Below are positions 33,610-64,000 of a DNA stretch of 64,000 nt, piece after piece. Positions within the stretch are counted from its first letter, which is position 1. Each line of letters begins with the position of its first letter. Under the pieces are notes generated by a model. That model was not told the origin of the DNA and searched no databases. It worked only from the letters and a program-made list of their open reading frames with translations. Location of the stretch: the NCBI GenBank assembly GCA_028752905.1, contig JAQNBH010000009.1, forward strand, positions 45,679,165 to 45,743,164, written 5' to 3'. The position numbers and the translations under genes are program-made. Source of the stretch: Cladorhizidae sp. MBARI D1340-BT2 (lineage: Eukaryota; Porifera; Demospongiae; Poecilosclerida; Cladorhizidae).

Positions 33610-33742
33610 CTTCTTGAAACCCTTTATTCCAACTCGCTCTGCAAAGTCTGGTAGTTTTCTCTCCTTGGTGTCTGGTGGAGCAATTCTGCAGTTACTTGGG
33701 ACTGTCGGTTCAATCAAGACTACCTCGACTACCTCATCAGAT
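33610..33742 (-). CDS. Unidentified coding-like exon
   Basis: After an acceptor (tactgcag at 33743), minus reads SDEVVEVVLIEPTVPSNCRI, then APPDTKERKLPDFAERVGIK, to a possible donor (AAG before gttttc). The open frame continues to a TGA near 33513. Codon use looks coding and the sequence is unique. Product not recognised. Confidence 0.35.
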
Positions 33743-33749
33743 CTGCAGT

Positions 33750-36700
33750 AATTCCAGAGAGTGGTGGGTTTAGGATTTTTGCCAGCTGATTAGCCAGATA
33801 AATCTTCACCTACTTATTTTGTTGGGATTCATCTCTAAATCTTTCAGGAGCACAGAATTATGTCTCCAAGTATACTTATCTATCTATATACGTATCTTTA
33901 TTCAAAGCCACTGTGGCAACAGTTTAGAATATGAGCAGTAGTCAAGACAATTGAGTACATCGATGACATTTTCTATCCATCTGTATTCGCAGCATTTCAG
34001 ATTGAGATGTTGGGAGTGTGTCAGAGGCACAGGATTAGTGAATTATTCTGCAGGCAAGCACAAAGGTTGACCTACAGGCAAGCCATCCATGCCCCCCCAT
34101 ACACACACACGAGCATGTTACTCTGAAGAGTAATTATATTTGCCATGGAAGACCAGCTTTATCACAGAGAACGTTCTTGGTCCTTCCAGACAGGGGCTTC
34201 ATGGTGGATCGATTTGAGCAACTCAGGGTCTTTGACTTAGGAGGGATGCCATTCTCTTTAATGAAGGAGGTAAAAAGAGTGATTGACAACTTAGATCTCA
34301 TAATTAGAGGGTGTGGTAAGAGACATACACTGGAGAGATGGGAACATTTTGCTTTCATATTCAAGTCTGAAAGGAAGGGAATATCGGATTAGAAGGGCCC
34401 CGAGGTAGAAAACACAAGCCCCAACCAAGATTTGGTAGCTTCCCATTCATCTTCTTAATGATACCCATTTTGAAAACTAATACCAATCACACATCCTTAT
34501 AGGGAACCACAGTACCATCTATAAATCATTCTCCTTCAATTGGCGAGGACATTTTAGATGTGTCAAGGCTGAGTTGAACTGAGAGGGAAGACACATTGCA
34601 ATGACTTTCGTGCCAATGATTTTACTTCGACCAACCACAGAACCTAGGGAGGTTCTTGTGCCGGCTGTTAGCTGTGCATCACATCCTCTGCCAACACAGA
34701 ACCCAGGGAGGTTGTTGCACTCTGTGGTAGCTGTGGGTCACCCCCTCTGCCAACACAGAACCCAGGGAGGTCTGTCTGTGGTAGCTGTGGGTCACACCCT
34801 CTGCCAACACAGAACCCAGGAGGTTGTTGCACTGTCTGTGGTAGTTGTGGGTCACACCCTCTGCCAACACAGAACCCTGGGAGGTTGTTGCCATTTGTGA
34901 TGCTGAAGACATACCTTCAGCTACCTTGAATATCAGTGGGAGGTTTCCAAGCCCGTATCAGCTGGACAGGCAAACATTAATCTCTCATCAATTTGATTAA
35001 GGGATAATTGTCAGGTCTTTATATACATTCATTCATAGAGTACCTGCTCCAGAGACTATCTGTGGCGGTCCAGCGGGGGAACTGCACGTCTGTACTGGGC
35101 AGCACAGGCATCTGACACTTTCCCATTAAAATATATATATATATATATATACATAAATATGTGGTATTATGTCTTATAAGAAGAATAATAAGAATAATTC
35201 ATTCACTTAGTGTGGCTTGCTACAAGTAGTAAGGGTCTGTGGTAAGGTGGAGTATTCCTAGATTTAGTGCTAAAATATCATGTGTCCTTTCTTCAGACAC
35301 AATACAATTACTTCTTGACAATGCCTTTCATTGGCCTCATGATAGAAAAAGACTATTTTTTCCTTTCTTAACAAGACTTCTGAGATTGAGAATCATGGAA
35401 AGGTACAGCAAAGTCAATAGAGAAGAGACCAGCAACCATTTGAACCTTGAAGGGTTGCAAGTGGAGTTTTTATGTTAATTTTAACAAAAAATGGTGGGCA
35501 ATGACTGCTTGCCATGGTTGCTATAATATACATGGTTGCTATATACTTCACTGAAGGGCTTGCTGTCGTATAATAATTTGACTGACACATTGGAAATGAT
35601 GGACAAATTTTGCTCATGACAAAATTCTATCTGAAGGTTTTTGCATAGATGTGAAATGACCACAGAAAATACTCATCCCTAGATATATAGATATTGTATG
35701 CAATAGCAAGAACCACAGCATCCTCCCTCACATGTCTCCTGGAAGAAAAAAAGGGGGGGGGGGGGAGGGGAACTTTCTGAAGAAACTTTTGACAACTGAA
35801 TTTCCCTAGATAATCCTTGGTATTCTCACCCTCTCTTCAACAAGTTGTATCAGGGCTGTACTCAGTTCTACCCTGAGCTACCATGCATTAGCCTGCACTA
35901 TCCTGTGTTCAGTAGACATTCACTATGGTTAAAATGCCCCAGACCAATGGTTTGAGACTAGGGCTCCTGGGTAGCTTGCTCTAGACACCTGGGTGGTGAT
36001 TTTGTGGATTTCTATGCATTTTATTTCAATATGCATCTTACTTGCTCTGATCTGTAGGATGATGAAATCAAGCTAGTCTGCAGGGTGGGCAACGCTGAGC
36101 CAGTCGTAGGACGGCATGCAATGAATGTCAATATTCCAGAGTCAACATTCCAGAGGGTTGTTAAGTGCTTCTCATCGAATAATAGACATAAAGATATTAG
36201 CAACAGGACTGTGCTCTAAATAGAGACTGATTAACACTCAAGTATGTGTGCATGTCTGTGATGTTTCATTTATAAAGTAGTGCAAGCAACATAACATATA
36301 TTTACATTTCTTTTCCAATGGCTACACAGATTACATATATGTGGCAGTTCCAAGTAGATTTTAAAAAATGCACTTGAAATGGAGCAACTATAAATCCACA
36401 CAAAACACTCTTTATTTACTTCAAGGACTCGGGAGGTGGTCAAACATTTGCATATATTCATTCTAGTTTGCATGGCAACTCCATTGCAAGTGCTGCAAGG
36501 TCAAATAGCACTCTTGCCACTACATGTGCGCCTGCCAATGAACTGAGGAAGGATTGGAACTAAAAAAGGAGTTTTCTTCCGTGAAACTTGGAAATTGTAT
36601 TATTAAAATTCATTAGAAACTTTGTCACATCTTTAACCATCATGGCCCCCCTTAATATCCAGATTCCTCCAGTGCCCCCCCTTGGACAATTTTCTTAATG

Positions 36701-36880
36701 AAACCCTGGCATGCATAATAATTTTGTAGAAGAAGTGCAGATGTTTGGAGAATGGTGGAAGGATTTGGCGATGGACAAGAAGTAGAAGTGCAGTTTCCAC
36801 ATGCAAGACACAGGCCGGCCGGTCGGCAGGTTCGTACCCATAACAATTCTTAAAGGGAAGGGAGAGAAGGAACTGCAAGC
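33750..36880. other. Mostly unique intergenic DNA with weak coding-like segments
   Basis: Open plus-strand stretches at 34177-34392, 35239-35478 and 36050-36175 (the last reads DDEIKLVCRVGNAEPVVGRH after an acceptor-like ctgtag) cannot be assigned. A short poly-G lies at 35752-35764. Confidence 0.4.
34670..34905. repeat. ~55-61-bp tandem repeat, 4 copies
   Basis: Core ctctgccaacacagaaccca. Short, imperfect array in the intergenic region. Confidence 0.9.
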
Positions 36881-36881
36881 T

Positions 36882-37202
36882 CTATTGCAATAGTTTACCA
36901 GCAGGGGATGCAACCACGCCCAGAGTAATGTCATGGCAGATGTCTTGGATTTCTTGACTGCAATTCCCAACCAAATGGCCAGCAATCTGAAGCTCTTCTT
37001 TTCCCACTAGACGCTCACCAGAACTGCAGCACCCACGAAGGGAGACTAACATTCAGATGAAAAATGCCACTCCTCTCTCATTTCTGAGTTTTGCTCACAA
37101 ACTGAAACAGGCAGAGTGCATCATCTGCTATATAGTCATTGGCTAAGACATACCCTGGCCAGAAGTTGTCCTTCATCCTTGCACGACTGATTATTGCGAC
37201 AT
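36882..37202 (-). CDS. Unidentified coding-like exon pair downstream of TRMT61A
   Basis: Exon-like segment 37154-37202 encodes VAIISRARMKDNFWPG (acceptor actttacag, donor gtatgt). Segment 36882-37023 encodes SGERLVGKEELQIAGHLVGN, then CSQEIQDICHDITLGVVASP and a stop (acceptor gtgctgcag). They join in phase (GG+T). Reading through the first donor also gives a coding-like tail to a stop at about 37078. I do not recognise the protein. It lies on the same strand as TRMT61A, about 680 bp past its stop. Confidence 0.4.
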
Positions 37203-37334
37203 CTGTAAAGTATGACCGTCACATATATGCATGTTACGTCTCGTACATTCCACGTATCTGTGCCATCAACCCTCTCATCTCAACCACGCCCCCATCATTA
37301 CCATAACCCTCTTATATCAGCCACGCCCCTATCA

Positions 37335-37775
37335 TTACCAGGAAAAGTCTCACCTACTCTTGGTTGATGGTTGAAGGAGAAGTCTCACTTATACTTGGTT
37401 GAAGGAGAAGTCTCACCTACTCTTGGTTGATGGTTGAAGGAGAAGTCTCACCTACTCTTGGTTGATGGTTGAAGGAGAAGTCTCACCTACTCTTGGTTGA
37501 TGGTTGAAGAGAAGTCTCACCTACTCTTGGTTGATGGTTGAAGGAGAAGTCTCACCTACTCTTGGTTGATGGTTGAAGGAGAAGTCTCACCTACTCTTGG
37601 GTTGATGGTTGAAGGAGAAGTCTCACCTACTCTTGGTTGATGGTTGAAGGAGAAGTCTCACCTACTCTTGGTTGATGGTTGAAGGAGAAGTCTCACCTAC
37701 TCTTGGTTGATGGTTGATGGAGGCTTGGTTGAAGAGAAGTCTCACCTACTGTACTCTTGGTTGATGGTTGAAGCT
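37335..37775. repeat. 35-bp minisatellite, ~12 copies
   Basis: Core gaaggagaagtctcacctac. Starts about 110 bp past the TRMT61A stop, so it may be in the 3'UTR or just outside. Confidence 0.95.
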
Positions 37776-37885
37776 CCTTTTATCGTAACATTATCAATAT
37801 AATGTCAGGACAATTAGTATACAACCTGCATACACACACTCATTACATGTCACTGAACTTCTCGCAAGTTATTCTCTTATACAAG

Positions 37886-61165
<23,280 letters not shown>

Positions 61166-61493
61166 TACAAAGAAGAAGTGGAAAGCAACGACTACCAACG
61201 CCTACTAGTAGGCAAGCACTAGCAAACTTAGTCGACTGATTGTGTAGGGCTTCCAGTTCTGTGTCCTCGTTGAGTGCTCATTGGTTGGGTCACCTAAATT
61301 CCTTTTACTTTGCATCCACAAACCATTTGAGAAATAGGAATGGCTGCAGTATTTCCTTCAACTTGTTTATGAAAACAAGAATGGCTGCAGTGTTGCCTTC
61401 AACTTGTTTATGAAAAAAGTTGAAGACAACATCCAAGAACACTTAGTGGCAATTGTTGCTTTGGCAAGGCTTCCTTGGCACATTTGTGCTCTA

Positions 61494-61990
61494 CTATAGC
61501 AGTAGGGAGTGATGACCCCACAAGCTGTAGCAGTAGGGAGTGATGACCCCACAAGCTGTAGCAGTAGGGAGTGATGACCCCACAAGCTGTAGCAGTAGGG
61601 AGTGATGACCCCACAAGCTGTAGCAGTAGGGAGTGATGACCCCACAAGCTGTAGCAGTAGGGAGTGATGACCCCACAAGCTGTAGCAGTAGGGAGTGATG
61701 ACCCCACAAGCTGTAGCAGTAGGGAGTGATGACCCCACAAGCTGTAGCAGTAGGGAGGGATGACCCCACAAGCTGTAGCAGTAGGGAGTGATGACCCCAC
61801 AAGCTGTAGCAGTAGGGAGTGATGACCCCACAAGCTGTAGCAGTAGGGAGTGATGACCCCACAAGCTGTAGCAGTAGGGAGTGATGACCCCACAAGCTGT
61901 AGCAGTAGGGAGGGATGACCCCACAAGCTGTAGCAGTAGGGAGTGATGACTGTAGCAGTAGTAGGGAGTGATGACCCTTGAAACAAGCTG
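61494..61990. repeat. 31-bp minisatellite, ~16 copies
   Basis: Core agcagtagggagtgatgacc. Three minus frames stay open for about 200 codons, which is an artefact. Confidence 0.96.
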
Positions 61991-63435
61991 GAGTGATGAC
62001 CCCACAAGCTGTAGAGGTTGCCACTGCTACAACATAACAATCTCTCCCAGGGGGAAGCACTAGTTGGCCACAGATCAATACTTCACATACCCAGTTGGCC
62101 AATGTGATGTACCGGTGTGGAAAAGTTGGAAAGGGAATCTATAGGTACGCTGATACTGCAAATTGACTCTCTTTACAATCACTAGTGTTGCTATGTATCA
62201 ACCATTTGACCAGCCAGTAAAAAAAAATTATATTATAACACGTGGGGCAAAGTTATTTTCAAGGCCTCGTTCAGTATGAGAGGGGGAAAAAATGCCTGAA
62301 GCATGGACTAGAGTTTGAAGGGCTTCGACTATCATCTACCCTAAAGCAAAGCAGTGTTTTGGCTACCAGATTATGAAAAGAATCTAGTCTGCCACTTTCA
62401 GTGGCCATTTGGAGTTCGTGCCTCTCGATCTCAAAGACTATCTTCGATGTTGAGACAAATGATCGACTTTTGTGATGCTCCTTCTCCTACAGAGATGGAG
62501 TGTAGAAGCTTTACCTGAGCGGAAGCTCCTAGACGATGGATGACACCAAGCGCTAGTGATGAAGGTAGGGAAAAGCCAACTATAATTTTATGAATAATTT
62601 TAATGCATAGCTAACTAGCTTATCTCATAAGATAGAGATATATAGCTTAGGCATGTAATGATTCTTCTAAGCAGTGCCCTCTTTTCTAGAAGTGAAATAC
62701 TGCCATATAAACAAGTTAAAACCAACTAGCTGTTCTTTCAGTGGACCAGTCTTCACTAAACTTGCTATTGAAGCCAATTGGCATCAACCACTATTGCACG
62801 CATGTGACACCAATTGGTGGCTATCGTAATTAATGGGTTAAGGGGATCACAGTGTGTGGCAAAAGTCTTCGCTTTGCATTGCTTGGGCCCCACGCATCGA
62901 GGGGTTCACACCCACGCATCGAGGGGTCCACAATAACATCCTCGTTATCACTTCCAACTACCTATTACAAACTCCACCTGTTAATTAATGAACCTTCAAT
63001 CTCTAAACGACTTATGGGATACAGCCTATGCTAGTAAAGTTCCTCACTGCCTCTATCAACATGCTAGGAAAGTTCCTCACTGCCTCTATCAACCTTTCCT
63101 CACTGCCTCTATCAACCTTTCCTCACTGCCTCTATCAACCTTTCCTGGTTCATCTCGTCCACCGGCAGATTTACATTCCACAAAAGGTATGGTTCTTATA
63201 TTTTTATTGCAAGAGGGATGAAGAATATTACCTAGCAACCATATCAGGTGATAGCAAATGAGTTGATAAACAAACTTTCATTGCTTAGCAACAAGCCATA
63301 TTTCCATTCATCTCAAAACAGGAAGTAAAAAAAGAAAAGTACAAATGTTTCTCCTCTCAACTTTGCTCTCCAACCGACGATCATTTCCCACTGAACTTCG
63401 TCAATACATGGCTGATGAGTCCACACGAGCAGGAA
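61991..63435. other. Unique DNA upstream of the visible TRMT61A exons
   Basis: The missing TRMT61A 5' exon may be here but was not recognised. A ~23-bp repeat (ctcactgcctctatcaacct) has 5 copies at 63040-63142. On plus, 63345-63500 reads LLSNRRSFPTELRQYMADES and on to a stop, coding-like but unassigned. Confidence 0.45.
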
Positions 63436-63439
63436 GATT

Positions 63440-64000
63440 TGCCATAGCTGTTGACTGCATCCATGACTATGCCCACAATGAGCAGGAAGAGTTGCCATAG
63501 CTACTGACTGCATCCATGACTGTACCCACAATGAGCAGGAAGAGTTGCCATAGCTACTGACTGCATCCATGACTATGCCCACAATGAGCAGGAAGATTTG
63601 CCATAGCTACTGACTGCATCCATGACTGTTCCCACAATGAGCAGGAAGAGTTGCCATAGCTACTGACTGCATCCATGACTGTGTCCACAATGAGCTGGAA
63701 GAGTTGCCATAGCTACTGACTGCATCCATGACTGTGCCCACAATGAGCAGGAAGAGTTGCCATAGCTACTGACTGCATCCATGACTGTACCCACAATGAG
63801 CAGGAAGAGTTGCCATAGCTACTGACTGCATCCATGACTGTGTCCACAATGAGCAGGAAGAGTTGCCATAGCTATTGACTGCATCCATGACTGTGCCCAC
63901 AATGAGCAGGAAGAGTTGCCATAGCTACTGACTGCATCCATGACTGTTCTCACAATGAGCAGGAAGAGTTGCCATAGCTACTGACTGCATCCATGACTGT
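63440..64000. repeat. 53-bp minisatellite, ~10.5 copies, running off the right edge
   Basis: Core gagttgccatagctactgac. The first unit overlaps the end of the coding-like stretch at 63345-63500. Confidence 0.96.

Noticed and set aside
34134..34392. RGFMVD motif suggestive of a DDE transposase
   Set aside because: Only a few residues fit and the expected Pro-rich continuation is absent; both strands are open, so no claim is made.
61494..62102. Candidate N-terminal exon of TRMT61A (MANWVCEVLIC...)
   Set aside because: No match to the expected 'GDT...' or 'G.LRH.DLIG..FGS+V' segments; the rest is 31-bp array.

Overview
The window is eukaryotic, most likely an early-branching animal; a sponge is my guess, at low confidence, from the animal gene families, the mix of very small and very large introns, and the AT-rich unique DNA. 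Two real, intron-rich genes can be rebuilt exon by exon on the minus strand. Around and inside them the DNA is dominated by tandem minisatellites: about 35 arrays with periods of roughly 17 to 59 bp and up to about 3.1 kb long. Most long open frames here are artefacts of these arrays.

Gene 1 (minus, 29240 down to at least 778, running off the left edge) is a leishmanolysin-like (invadolysin, M8) zinc metalloprotease. Twelve exons join in phase for 467 codons: signal peptide, Cys-rich propeptide end, HEILH zinc motif, third-ligand His, Met-turn NEAMTG, and Cys-rich C-terminal domain. Introns range from 50 bp to one of 21.6 kb (844-22473), about 70% of which is minisatellite.

Gene 2 (minus, 60982 down to 37886) is TRMT61A, the catalytic subunit of the tRNA m1A58 methyltransferase. 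Five exons join in phase to the stop codon. About 55-60 N-terminal residues were not found. Its largest intron is 21.0 kb (39733-60716). It holds arrays, a ~900-bp palindrome and a plus-strand transposase-like gene (about 53722-54742) flanked by six copies of a 14-bp motif.

Between the genes (29.2-37.9 kb) lie a decayed Ty3/gypsy-like retroelement fragment (31203-32280, minus) and several short unidentified coding-like segments.

The main pattern is that minisatellites sit on gene architecture. One array is tandem copies of a 3' splice site plus the start of its exon. Another is copies of an exon end plus its 5' splice site. A third extends a pyrimidine tract, and others start about 20-30 bp from splice sites. 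One minisatellite family occurs in introns of both genes. Another cassette is repeated three times plus one older, diverged copy.
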